Below are positions 53,502-63,034 of a stretch of 64,000 bases of DNA, piece after piece (position 1 is the stretch's first letter; each line of letters begins with the position of its first letter). This DNA comes from Pseudomonas sp. NBRC 111124 (GTDB lineage: Bacteria > Pseudomonadota > Gammaproteobacteria > Pseudomonadales > Pseudomonadaceae): NCBI RefSeq assembly GCF_001320245.1, contig NZ_BCBA01000001.1:62001-126000 (forward strand), written 5' to 3'. The notes below the pieces were generated by a model. That model was given only the letters and a program-made list of their open reading frames with translations. It was not told where the DNA came from and made no database searches. Both the position numbers and the translations under genes were made by a program.

Positions 53502-54599
53502 TCAGTCGGCCGGCAGCAGTTGCAGCCCCAGGTACAGACTGAGCATGCCTTCCAGGCGCAACGGGTCTACTTCGCCCAGTTCTGCGATGCGTTCCAGGCG
53601 GTAGCGCAGGCTGTTGCGGTGAATGCCCAGGGCATCGGCGCAGGCCTGGCTCTGGCCATCGTGTGCACACCAGGCGCGCAGCGTGGTCAGCAGCTGGCCG
53701 CTGGCATCGCGGGCGCGAATGCGCTGCAGTGGCTCGAGCAGCTCATCCAGCGCATCTTCGTTGCGGTGGCGCCAGAGCAAGGCCGGCAAGCGGTAGCGGC
53801 TGAGGCTCAGTAGCTGTTCCTTCGGCAGCACCTCACGGCCATAGGCCAGCAAGTCGCGCACCCGACGGTAACCCCGACGCAGTTGCTCCAGGCTCTGCGC
53901 CGCGCTGCCCAGTGCCAGGCGTTCGACCTCCCAGCCGTGGCGCTGCAGGCGTTCGATCAGGCGGGCCTCATCCAGCACCAGCCCCGCCGGCCGGCACCAC
54001 AGCAACGACTCGCGCGAAGGGCTCACGCACCAGCTTTCGGGGTAGCGGTTCATCAACCAGGCCGACAGCGTTTCGGCAGGAGGCCCGGATTGCAGTTCGA
54101 ACAGGCACGGCACCCGTGGCAAGTGGGGTTTCAGGCCCAACTGCTGCGCCTCGTCCAGCAGCCGCGGCGAATCACCACTGCTGCCGAGCAGCAACGCCAG
54201 CAAGTCGTCGCAACGCTGGCGCCGCCACTGCTGCTCGACCTGCAGGTGGCGTTGCGCCAGGAGCATCTCGGCGGTCATGCGCACCAGCTCGCCGTAGGTG
54301 CGCAGTTGCTGAGGGTCACCGGTCAGCCCGAGCACGCCGATCAGGCGCCCGTCGAGCATCAACGGCAGGTTGACCCCCGGCTGCACGCCCTTGAGGCACT
54401 TGGCCGCATCGACGTCCAGCTCGACCACCCGGCCATTGGCCAACACCAGCTGCGCGCCCTCGTGGCGGGTATTGATGCGCTCCGGCTCGCCACTGCCGAG
54501 GATCAAGCCTTGGCTGTCCATGACATTGACGTTGCAGGGCAGAATGGCCATCGCCCGATCGACGATATCCTGCGCCAGGTCATGGTCCAGTTCGAACAT
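53502..54599 (-). CDS. CdaR/SdaR-type sugar diacid regulator
   Basis: A 365-residue regulator: a sugar-diacid-binding N-terminal domain (about residues 5-140, DIVDRAMAILPCNVNVMD) and a PucR-type C-terminal helix-turn-helix (DALGIHRNSLRYRLERI near residue 325). In E. coli CdaR activates galactarate, glucarate and glycerate genes, so it probably controls garK and the MFS transporter. The RHS gene now separates it from the transporter. Start ATG 54599. Confidence 0.88.
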   Translation of the reverse strand: MFELDHDLAQDIVDRAMAILPCNVNVMDSQGLILGSGEPERINTRHEGAQLVLANGRVVELDVDAAKCLKGVQPGVNLPLMLDGRLIGVLGLTGDPQQLRTYGELVRMTAEMLLAQRHLQVEQQWRRQRCDDLLALLLGSSGDSPRLLDEAQQLGLKPHLPRVPCLFELQSGPPAETLSAWLMNRYPESWCVSPSRESLLWCRPAGLVLDEARLIERLQRHGWEVERLALGSAAQSLEQLRRGYRRVRDLLAYGREVLPKEQLLSLSRYRLPALLWRHRNEDALDELLEPLQRIRARDASGQLLTTLRAWCAHDGQSQACADALGIHRNSLRYRLERIAELGEVDPLRLEGMLSLYLGLQLLPAD

Positions 54600-54817
54600 T
54601 CAAGAGTCCTTGCAGAAGAAGTTTGCAGCCATCATCCATGGAGGAGCGATAGCTGTACAACTGAGGCTCAGATGATGGCATACGGCGTTGCCCTAGACCA
54701 AGGTGGACAAAGACGGGCATTTGGCAGAAGCAAGCCAACTGCAAGCTTCTGAAGCACTACACTCGATAAGGATGAAGTGGACTCATTGGCGTCCCGCAAT
54801 GCATATGGAAGGTCACC

Positions 54818-57745
54818 ATGGCTGAACCGATACTGAGCAGCACTCCCACCATTGCAGTCTTCGACAACCGTGGCTTAGCCGTACGCAACATCGCCTACCA
54901 CTGTCATCCGGACGCACCGGTTACAAGGTCTGAGCAAATCAGCCATCACTTCTACGGCGCTCGCGGTTTTTTGGCCTGGCGCGCAGACCCGCGTCTGCAT
55001 GCTGCCGGGTTGACGAACTTCAACTACAACAATGAACTGCTCGGCAATGTCGTACGCGCACAGGGCGTGGATAACGGGACCGTCCTGTCACTCAGCAGTG
55101 TCGGCGGACAGCCGCTGGTAGCCGTTAATAATATCGGCATCGCTGACGATGGTACGGCAGACGATGAGCAGGCCGTGACCCATACTTGGTATTACGAAGA
55201 TAGCGGTCTGACCGGACGCCTGCTAAGCATCTGCGAACAGGCCAGCGGTGAAACTGCCCGAGATACAGAGCGTTTTATATACGGCGGGAATACGCCAAGC
55301 GAACAGGCCTTGAACCTGTGTGGGCGGAAAGTTGGCCATTTTGACCCTGCAGGATTTGTACAGACGGACAGTATCTCCCTGACAGATGTCCCTTTTTCAG
55401 TGACCCGCCGCTTGCTTGACGATGCCGAAAACCCTGATCGCATGGTTCTTGGGGATAACGCACTGGGTTCAGCTACGTATACCTCTCTGATCACCACAGA
55501 TGCCCTCGGCGCTACGCTGATTACTGTCGACGCGGCAGGCAATCGGCAACGCATGACCTATGACCTGGCGGGGCTACCCCGCGGTAGCTCACTGACACTC
55601 AATGGCGCTAAAGAGCAAGTTATCGTCCAGGCCGTAACCCATTCAGCCACCGGTGCAACGCTGCGCGAGGTGCACGGCAATGGTGTAATGACTACCTTTG
55701 CTTACCAAGCGCAAACGCAACGCCTGGCGGGCAACAGAACGGAGCGCCCTGGCGGGCATGCTGCCGGCGCCTGCGTCCTGCAAGATTTGTCTTATACCTA
55801 CGACCCTGTAGGCAACGTAACCAACGTGCGCAATGATGCGCAAGAAGTCTATTTCTGGCGTAACCAGAAAGTGGTCGCAGAGAACGTATACACCTATGAC
55901 AGTCTTTACCAACTGGTCAAGGCTACCGGACGTGAAATGGCAAATTCACGCTGGCATGAATGTCATTCACCCGTTCCAGCCTCTGGCTTCGACAGCAGTA
56001 CGCATACAAACTATACCCGCACTTATGACTATGACAGCGCTGGCAACTTGTTGCGTATGAGGCACAGTGCAGGCGCAACGGGCAATGGGTACACCACTGA
56101 TATCACGTTGAGCGACCGAAGCAACCGGGGTGTGCTGAGCACACTGACGGAAGATCCCGCTGCAGTAGACCTGTTGTTCACCCCAGCCGGGCAACAGAGA
56201 ACCTTGCAACCTGGCCAGCAACTGAATTGGACACTACGTGGTGAATTATCGAGCTTCGAACCTCTTACGCGCGTTGACGCAACCAACGACGGTGAGTATT
56301 ACCGGTATGATGCGCAAGGCCAGCGCAGCCTGAAGATCACTCGTCAGCAGTTGAAAGACACCCGACAGACGCGGCAGGTCATTTATTTACAAGGACTCGA
56401 ACTGAGGCACAGGCTCAACGGTGACGACCTTGAGGAAGCCCTGCAAGTCATAGGCATGACCGCTACCGGCGCTGCGCATGTGCGGGCATTGCACTGGAAG
56501 AGCGGCAGGCCGGAAAACATTGATAATGATCAACTGCGATACAGCTACCCCCTGCTCAATGGCAGCAGTGGCCTGGAGCTCGATGGCGCCGGCAAAGTGA
56601 TCAGCTTCGAAGAGTACTATCCCTATGGCGGCACTGCCATGTTCATGGCGCGAAGCCAGGTTGAAGCAGACTACAAGGTGTTTAAATATTCAGGCAAAGA
56701 GCGAGATACCACGGGGCTCTATTATTACGGATTCAGGTATTATCAGCCTTGGTTGGGAAGATGGTTGAGTGCTGATCCTGCAGCTAGCATTGATGGGCTC
56801 AATTTATTTCGATTCTGTCGTAATAATCCGTCTACGCTGACTGACAACGAAGGGCTACAAGGGGAGGATCCGGCTTATGCATCGCTGCTGGCGCTAACCC
56901 AATGGGCTTGGGAACAGCCATCACCGAACACACTAGCAATAATAGCGCGTTACCACAAGTTAAGCTCCAGTGAAGAAACGACACCCGAAATGACCCGCGA
57001 AGAGTCAACGGCGCAAGTCTATCACTTGGCAAAATTGGCGAAACAGTACAAAACACTCCTTGACATCTATCCTCAACAGCAACCCGATGTAAAGCTTGGA
57101 CAGCTCAGCGCACGAAGCCATCAGCTCCAGCAGTTACCGACGCAGAGCGCAGGCTATTTTCGAATGAAGCCTAACGGTGCAGCAAAGCGGCCAAAAACCA
57201 CTAGATCCCGTTTCAACATCTCAGTGAAAAAAGCCTATATAAATGAGCTCAGCGCAGCAGTAGCAGAAACCACAACAGCACTACCGCAGTATATACGACA
57301 AAGCAAAATCGCTGCTCACGACACGATTGGTCACGCATCTGAAAGTGCGGTATTGTACCTTCACACGCAAGACCAACAGTCAGCCAAGCAAGTAATAACC
57401 TACCTGAGTTCGAGATACGAAGAAATGTTCGCAGGCACAGACATAAAGGTGCAGGACACCATGGCTGATCATCCGAGTGTCGGGATGATGAGAGTGTTCA
57501 AGGGCGTTCATTATAGGGAGTTTTCATCTGTCGAGAATGCTCGAGGGGCGGCCACCATTGCGGAAAGAGTGAGCGATATTATAACTTCCGCGCTTCAGCG
57601 TAAGAATCACCCAACATCACCCACACCTGCGGAAGCTCTGGATTTTGCATTATTTTCCTTCGGGCGCAGTCGAGTGAATCCAGCGTTGGTAGTTAAGACC
57701 CCTAGCAATCCCTCACAACGGAAAGCGAGCCATGTTCGACAGTAA
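54818..57745 (+). CDS. TccC/RHS-type polymorphic toxin
   Basis: A 975-residue protein. The N-terminus (IAVFDNRGLAVRNIAYH) and YD-repeat core match TccC subunits of insecticidal Tc toxins. The RHS core signature GLYYYGFRYYQPWLGRW and LNLFRFCRNNP run to about residue 680, where LTDNEG marks the cleavage region. The last 295 residues are a variable toxin domain; its VLYL...GVHY...IAERVSDII pattern weakly recalls HopA1 effectors (recollection). The C-terminal half is visibly AT-richer than its neighbours. No TcA/TcB partner, VgrG or immunity gene is visible nearby. Confidence 0.85.
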   Translation: MAEPILSSTPTIAVFDNRGLAVRNIAYHCHPDAPVTRSEQISHHFYGARGFLAWRADPRLHAAGLTNFNYNNELLGNVVRAQGVDNGTVLSLSSVGGQPLVAVNNIGIADDGTADDEQAVTHTWYYEDSGLTGRLLSICEQASGETARDTERFIYGGNTPSEQALNLCGRKVGHFDPAGFVQTDSISLTDVPFSVTRRLLDDAENPDRMVLGDNALGSATYTSLITTDALGATLITVDAAGNRQRMTYDLAGLPRGSSLTLNGAKEQVIVQAVTHSATGATLREVHGNGVMTTFAYQAQTQRLAGNRTERPGGHAAGACVLQDLSYTYDPVGNVTNVRNDAQEVYFWRNQKVVAENVYTYDSLYQLVKATGREMANSRWHECHSPVPASGFDSSTHTNYTRTYDYDSAGNLLRMRHSAGATGNGYTTDITLSDRSNRGVLSTLTEDPAAVDLLFTPAGQQRTLQPGQQLNWTLRGELSSFEPLTRVDATNDGEYYRYDAQGQRSLKITRQQLKDTRQTRQVIYLQGLELRHRLNGDDLEEALQVIGMTATGAAHVRALHWKSGRPENIDNDQLRYSYPLLNGSSGLELDGAGKVISFEEYYPYGGTAMFMARSQVEADYKVFKYSGKERDTTGLYYYGFRYYQPWLGRWLSADPAASIDGLNLFRFCRNNPSTLTDNEGLQGEDPAYASLLALTQWAWEQPSPNTLAIIARYHKLSSSEETTPEMTREESTAQVYHLAKLAKQYKTLLDIYPQQQPDVKLGQLSARSHQLQQLPTQSAGYFRMKPNGAAKRPKTTRSRFNISVKKAYINELSAAVAETTTALPQYIRQSKIAAHDTIGHASESAVLYLHTQDQQSAKQVITYLSSRYEEMFAGTDIKVQDTMADHPSVGMMRVFKGVHYREFSSVENARGAATIAERVSDIITSALQRKNHPTSPTPAEALDFALFSFGRSRVNPALVVKTPSNPSQRKASHVRQ

Positions 57746-57980
57746 CCTCAGTAAATCGCAGCCATAGCTATCGGGCCGATCCCGTACGTGACTGTAATGC
57801 GGCGTTGGGTTGATGGTTACTGGAGCACATGCACCCTCTGCTTTTGTTGCAAGGCACAGCGTCATGAACGTTATGTTGTGCAAAAGCACAAAGACAGGCG
57901 CATCGCACTCCCCGAGACTCGTCAGGGCGAGCGCCGGCACAGGCGACGCGGCGACAACCATAACAACAGAGACCACGATC

Positions 57981-59309
57981 ATGGCACACAGCCCCGCCCC
58001 TGACCAAGGCACCGATATCACCCGCAACGCGCTGTACCGGCGCATAACCCTGCGGCTGATCCCGTTCATTTTCATCTGCTACCTGTTCAACTACCTGGAC
58101 CGCGTCAACGTCGGCTTCGCCAAGCTGCAGATGCTCGATGCACTGAAGTTCAGCGAAACCGTGTACGGCCTCGGCGCCGGCATCTTCTTCATCGGCTACG
58201 TGCTTTGCGGCCTGCCGAGCAACCTGGCGCTCAACCGCTTCGGCCCGCGGCGCTGGATTGCGGCGATGATGATCGCCTGGGGCAGCCTGTCGACCTGCCT
58301 GCTGTTCGTCACCACCCCCACCGAGTTCTACAGCCTGCGCCTGCTGACTGGCGCCGCCGAAGCGGGCTTCTTCCCCGGCGTGGTGCTGTATCTTTCGCGC
58401 TGGTTCCCCGCTGACCGCCGCGGCCGCATCATGGCCCTGTTCATGTCGGCGATCCCGGTGTCGGGCCTGCTCGGCGGGCCGTTCTCCGGCTGGATCCTCG
58501 AACACTTCGCCGCCGGCCAACATGGCCTGGCCGGCTGGCAGTGGATGTTCCTGATCCAGGGCGTGCCAACCGTGATCCTCGGTGTGCTGGCGGTCAAGCT
58601 GCTCAGCGATGGCTACCAGAAAGCCGCCTGGCTGAGCCCAGCGGAACGTCAATTGATCGCCGCCGACCTGGAGGCCGACGCCGCCAGCAAGCCGAACACC
58701 ACCGGCGACAGCGTCATGGCTGTGCTGACCAACCCGCTGATCTGGACCTTCGGCTTCGTCTACTTCTGCATCCAGAGCGGCGTGTACGCGATCAACTTCT
58801 GGCTGCCGTCGATCATCAAGAACATGGGCTTCGACAACCCGCTACTGATCGGCTGGCTGAGCGCCATTCCGTACCTGCTGGCCGGGGTGTTCATGATCCT
58901 CTGCGGTCGCTCGGCAGACCTGCGCAACGAACGCCGCTGGCACCTTGTAGTCCCGATGCTGATGGGCGCCGTCGGCCTGCTGATCGCGGTCAACTTCGCC
59001 GGCAACCCGACCATCGCCATCCTTGGCCTGTCGATTGCAACCATGGGCGCCCTCACCGGCCTGCCGATGTTCTGGCCGATGCCGACCGCGCTGCTCAGCG
59101 CCAGTGCCGCAGTGGCGGGCCTGGCGATCATCAACTCGGTGGGCCAGATGGCCGGCTTCCTCAGCCCGTACCTGGTTGGTTTTATCAAAGACCAGACCGG
59201 CTCGACCGATGCCGCGCTGTATTCACTGGCCGCGCTGATCGTACTGGGTAGCCTGGTGGCCCTGCGGGTTACCCGGGCCGGTGCACTGAATACTGCCCGG
59301 GCCCATTGA
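57981..59309 (+). CDS. MFS transporter, anion:cation symporter type
   Basis: A 442-residue major facilitator with 12 helices, beginning after MAHSPAPDQGTDI with ITLRLIPFIFICYLFNYLDR, and YLSRWFPADRRGRIMALFMS in the middle. The ACS subgroup includes glucarate, galactarate, phthalate and tartrate transporters. Together with garK and the CdaR-type regulator it probably imports a sugar acid or glycerate. ATG 57981 is chosen as the start of the normal family N-terminus; 57 codons upstream are in frame but lack family character. Confidence 0.88.
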   Translation: MAHSPAPDQGTDITRNALYRRITLRLIPFIFICYLFNYLDRVNVGFAKLQMLDALKFSETVYGLGAGIFFIGYVLCGLPSNLALNRFGPRRWIAAMMIAWGSLSTCLLFVTTPTEFYSLRLLTGAAEAGFFPGVVLYLSRWFPADRRGRIMALFMSAIPVSGLLGGPFSGWILEHFAAGQHGLAGWQWMFLIQGVPTVILGVLAVKLLSDGYQKAAWLSPAERQLIAADLEADAASKPNTTGDSVMAVLTNPLIWTFGFVYFCIQSGVYAINFWLPSIIKNMGFDNPLLIGWLSAIPYLLAGVFMILCGRSADLRNERRWHLVVPMLMGAVGLLIAVNFAGNPTIAILGLSIATMGALTGLPMFWPMPTALLSASAAVAGLAIINSVGQMAGFLSPYLVGFIKDQTGSTDAALYSLAALIVLGSLVALRVTRAGALNTARAH

Positions 59310-59399
59310 GGCATTCGCGGCCGTTCGACGCGCCCGCTCCCACAGGCCTCAAGGGCCATGCAGTACCTGTGGGAGCGGGTTCACCCGCGAAGAGGCCGG
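59308..59399. repeat. inverted pair of REP elements
   Basis: Two REP copies face each other: the reverse copy near 59308-59346 (CCCGCTCCCACAGG) overlaps the transporter stop, and the forward copy at 59366-59399 (CCTGTGGGAGCGGG ... GAAGAGGCCGG). Such pairs form a stable structure and can limit readthrough into the Rieske gene. Confidence 0.85.
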
Positions 59400-59486
59400 T
59401 ACAATTCTCCACCGATCGTCAGATCAACGCATCCCCCCCTTACCCCAGGCGTCAAATGGTTCCAAAGGCCCCTTTGGAGAAGCCCC

Positions 59487-61007
59487 ATGACCCAGCACGC
59501 CGTGGCCCGCCTCGAACAGCTCGACCCCAAGCGCCCCTTGCGCGTCCAGGCCGGCAACGAAGAAATGATCCTCATCCGCCAGGGCGACCAGGTCCACGCT
59601 TACCAAGGCAACTGCCCGCACGAAGGTGCGCCGCTGGAAGAAGGCGTGATCTGCGGTGGCCTGCTGGTCTGCCCCTGGCACAAGGCCGCGTTTGCCGTCG
59701 ATGAAGGTGCGGTGTGCGAACCACCGGCCCTGACGGACCTGCGCAGGTACCGGGCCTGGGTCAAGGATGGCGAAGTGTGGGTCGACGACCAGCCCTTGCC
59801 GAAGAACGAGCCACCACGCCACAGCGATGCCCGCACCTTCGTGGTTGTTGGTGCCGGTGCGGCTGGCTCGGCGGCAGTCGCCACGCTGCTCGACCACGGC
59901 TTTGGCGGGCGCCTGATCTGGCTAGATCAGGAGCGCCAACCGGCCTATGACCGCACGGCCCTGAGCAAATTCGTCATCGCCGGTGAAATGGCGCCCGACG
60001 AGGTGTCTCCTTTGCTCGAGCCCGACCAGCTGCGCAAAGGCCATCTGGATCGGCGCTTCGGCAAAGTGCGTGCACTGGATGCCAAAAAGCGCCAGATCAC
60101 CCTCGCCGACGGCCAACATATCGATTACGACGCCGCCCTGCTGGCCACGGGCGGCAAGCCGCTGCGCCCGCAGCTGCCAGGTGTCGACCTGCCCGGCATC
60201 ATGACCCTGCGCTCGCGCGAAGATGCTGCACGCCTGCTCGATGCTGCCGAACCTGGGCAGAACTTGGTGATTGTCGGAGACGGCTTCATTGGTCTGGAAG
60301 CCGCCGCGGCGCTGCGAAAGTATGGCGCGCAGGTGCATGTGGTCACGCGTCATGAGGTGCCTTTGGCCAAACAGCTAGGTGAGCGTATCGGCCGCTGCAT
60401 TCGCGAGCTGCATGAGCGCAAGGGCGTGGTGTTCCATGGCCCGACCGATGTCGAGCGCTTCCTGGGTGAAGACAAGGTCGAAGCCGTGCTGCTGGCCAAT
60501 GGCGAAAAGCTGGTTACCTCGCTGGTACTGCTCGGCACCGGTGTAAAGCCGGCCACGGCCTTCGTGCAAGGTGTGCAACTGGCCAAGGACCAGTCGTTGC
60601 CGGTCGATGCCGAACTGCACGCGGCAGATGGCCTGTGGGCTGCTGGCGATATCGCCACCTTCCCTCACGCAGGGCGGCCGGTGCGCATCGAGCACTGGCG
60701 CCTGGCCCAGCAGCATGGAGTGATAGCGGCGGCCAATATGCTGGGTGAGCAACGCCGCTACAACGATGTGCCGTTTTTCTGGACCTACCAGCACGGGCGC
60801 ACCTACGAGGTGCTGGGGCATGCACGGGACTGGGACCGCATCGAGTTCGTCGGGGAGCCGGAAAAAGGCGACTTCATTGCCTTGCAATGCGCCGGAAACC
60901 TGGTCGAGGCGGTGATTGCCAAAGGTTACTCGGATGCCATGGCGACGCTGTCGCAGCGTATGAAGCGGCCTTTGACCCTGGATGAAGCCTTGGCGTTGAT
61001 CCGTTAA
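59487..61007 (+). CDS. Rieske-FAD oxidoreductase (ferredoxin reductase type)
   Basis: A 506-residue protein with an N-terminal Rieske [2Fe-2S] domain (CPHEGAP and CPWHKAAF, about residues 35-61), then FAD- and NAD-binding GXGXXG motifs (VVGAGAAGSAA near 113 and IVGDGFIGLEAAAA near 262) and a C-terminal ferredoxin-reductase-like domain. It resembles apoptosis-inducing-factor-type or nitrite/ferredoxin reductases that pass NADH electrons to a partner. ATG 59487 follows GGAGAA. Upstream of the sigma-54 activator. Confidence 0.88.
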   Translation: MTQHAVARLEQLDPKRPLRVQAGNEEMILIRQGDQVHAYQGNCPHEGAPLEEGVICGGLLVCPWHKAAFAVDEGAVCEPPALTDLRRYRAWVKDGEVWVDDQPLPKNEPPRHSDARTFVVVGAGAAGSAAVATLLDHGFGGRLIWLDQERQPAYDRTALSKFVIAGEMAPDEVSPLLEPDQLRKGHLDRRFGKVRALDAKKRQITLADGQHIDYDAALLATGGKPLRPQLPGVDLPGIMTLRSREDAARLLDAAEPGQNLVIVGDGFIGLEAAAALRKYGAQVHVVTRHEVPLAKQLGERIGRCIRELHERKGVVFHGPTDVERFLGEDKVEAVLLANGEKLVTSLVLLGTGVKPATAFVQGVQLAKDQSLPVDAELHAADGLWAAGDIATFPHAGRPVRIEHWRLAQQHGVIAAANMLGEQRRYNDVPFFWTYQHGRTYEVLGHARDWDRIEFVGEPEKGDFIALQCAGNLVEAVIAKGYSDAMATLSQRMKRPLTLDEALALIR

Positions 61008-61092
61008 CTTCACCGGCCTTTTTGCGGACCAGGCAGCACAAAACCAGCTAAGGTTTCTCCACATCCAATAACAAGAACCCCTTGGAGCGCCC

Positions 61093-62991
61093 ATGCCCGC
61101 TCAGACCCGCGCCAGGGAACTGGCCGCCTTCGTCGACAGCCATTTCGCCAGCCGAGGCCTGGTGCCGGAAACCGTCATCGCCGAGTCCTGGTACCGCAGC
61201 ATCAATCAGCACCGCCTCGACCCTGGCCTGCGCCACGTCGACAACATCCTCAGTGCTGGCGAGATCCGCCAGCACCAGGCCCAACACGAAGCCTACCTGG
61301 CGATCGCCAGCCAAGGTGTCAGCGGCCTCGCCCGGCGTGTGGTGGACGCCGGCTTCGCCGTGCTGCTCAGCGACGCCGACGGTATCACCTTGGATGCCCG
61401 CCTGCCTGTCGATCACCAGCGCTACACCCGTTCTGGCCTGATCGTCGGCGCCCGCTGGGACGAGTCCATCGCCGGCACCAATGGCATCGGCACCGCGCTG
61501 GCTTCACAACAGGCGCTGACCATCCACCGCCAGGAACACTTTCTGGCCGCCAACGCCCGGCTCAGTTGTTCGGTGTCGCCGATCTTCGACGCCCACAACC
61601 AGCTGCTGGGTTGCCTCAATGCCACCTGCCTGTACAACGATGGGCCCAAGCAGGCCCAGCACCTGACCCTGCAACTGGTGACCCTGTATGCCCGGCTGAT
61701 CGAGAACACCCATTTTCGCCAACGCTACCGCGACCGCCTGACCCTGGCGCTGAAACCGCGCGACGACTTCACCGACCTGGCCGCCGAGCAGCTGCTGGCC
61801 TTGGACGAAGGCGGCCGGGTGATCGGCGCTAACCGTGCAGCGTTCCTGGCCCATGACGGCAACCTGCTGGGCCTGTGCATCAACCAGTTGCTGCCCGCCG
61901 ACATCGACCAGCTGCTCGACCTCACCCGTGGCGGCGCCCAGGGCACCCGACTGCATAGCCATGACCAACAACGGTTGCTCGACGTCGGCCTGCGCGTACC
62001 GGGCGGCTACCGCCAAGCTGCAGCCGTTCGCCCGTCGGTATTGTGCGAGGGTCCCCCAGGCCTTGCGCAGCTGGCTGGCAACGACCTGCACTTGCAACAA
62101 GGCGTGCGACGGCTGCGCAAGGTGCTCGACAAGGACATCGCCATTCTGCTCTGCGGCGAAACCGGTACCGGCAAGGAGGCCTTCGCCCGCGCCCTGCACC
62201 AGGCCAGCCAGCGGCATGGCAAAGCGTTCGTGGCACTCAACTGCGCCGCGATACCCGAATCGCTGATCGAGAGCGAGCTGTTCGGCTACCGCGCTGGCAG
62301 CTTCACCGGGGCTAACCGCAAAGGGATGAAAGGCAAGCTTGAGCAGGCCAACGGCGGCACACTGTTCCTCGATGAAATCGGCGACATGCCGACGCACCTG
62401 CAAACCCGGTTGCTGCGGGTGCTGGCCGAGCGCGAGCTGGTGCCATTGGGCGCGGAAACACCTGTCGCGCTGGATGTTCAAGTCATTTCAGCGACGCACC
62501 AGGACTTGCCGGCAATGATTGCCGACAAGCGTTTCCGGGAAGACCTTTACTACCGTTTGTGCGGCCTGCGCATGCAGCTGCCAGCATTGCGTGAGCGCAG
62601 TGACCGGCGCGAATTGATCGAACAGCTGCTCGCCGGGCTGTCCAGTGGTATGCGTTTAAGCGATGAGGCCCGTGACTGTTTGCTCAGCCAAGCCTGGCCC
62701 GGCAACGTGCGGCAGTTGCTCAATGCGCTGCGCCAGGCGGTAGCGTTGGCCGAAGGTGACGTGATCGAACTGGCTGACTTGCCGGAGGATCTGCTGGAGC
62801 CGGTGTCGGCTGCCAGGGCGACGGCACTGGAGCAGCAGGTCGAGGATCTCGAAGCGCGGCATTTGCTGGCGGTATTGCGGCGCGAACGCTGGCACATGAG
62901 CGCGGCGGCGCAGGCAGCAGGGATATCGCGATCCACCTTGTATCGGAAGATGAAACGCTACGGGATCGTTCAGCCGAACCAGCAAGGTTGA
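61093..62991 (+). CDS. sigma-54-dependent transcriptional activator, AcoR type
   Basis: A 632-residue activator with an N-terminal GAF-like sensor (about residues 60-200), a PAS-like segment (about 215-280), an AAA+ domain with Walker A GETGTGKE (about 356-363) and Walker B GGTLFLDEIG. The sigma-54 loop reads GSFTGA (402-407) rather than GAFTGA. A C-terminal Fis-type helix-turn-helix follows (AAAQAAGISRSTLYRKMK). The AcoR/ExaE class responds to alcohols, aldehydes or acetoin. It converges on the aldehyde dehydrogenase gene, a likely target. Confidence 0.92.
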   Translation: MPAQTRARELAAFVDSHFASRGLVPETVIAESWYRSINQHRLDPGLRHVDNILSAGEIRQHQAQHEAYLAIASQGVSGLARRVVDAGFAVLLSDADGITLDARLPVDHQRYTRSGLIVGARWDESIAGTNGIGTALASQQALTIHRQEHFLAANARLSCSVSPIFDAHNQLLGCLNATCLYNDGPKQAQHLTLQLVTLYARLIENTHFRQRYRDRLTLALKPRDDFTDLAAEQLLALDEGGRVIGANRAAFLAHDGNLLGLCINQLLPADIDQLLDLTRGGAQGTRLHSHDQQRLLDVGLRVPGGYRQAAAVRPSVLCEGPPGLAQLAGNDLHLQQGVRRLRKVLDKDIAILLCGETGTGKEAFARALHQASQRHGKAFVALNCAAIPESLIESELFGYRAGSFTGANRKGMKGKLEQANGGTLFLDEIGDMPTHLQTRLLRVLAERELVPLGAETPVALDVQVISATHQDLPAMIADKRFREDLYYRLCGLRMQLPALRERSDRRELIEQLLAGLSSGMRLSDEARDCLLSQAWPGNVRQLLNALRQAVALAEGDVIELADLPEDLLEPVSAARATALEQQVEDLEARHLLAVLRRERWHMSAAAQAAGISRSTLYRKMKRYGIVQPNQQG

Positions 62992-63024
62992 CTGTACCGG
63001 CCCCTTCTCGAAGGGACCGGTACA
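62992..63024. terminator. bidirectional terminator
   Basis: CTGTACCGG-C-CCCTT / AAGGG-A-CCGGTACAG with a four-base loop, between the convergent activator and dehydrogenase genes. The strong symmetric stem suits both strands. Confidence 0.75.
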
Positions 63025-63034
63025 GGTTTACCCG

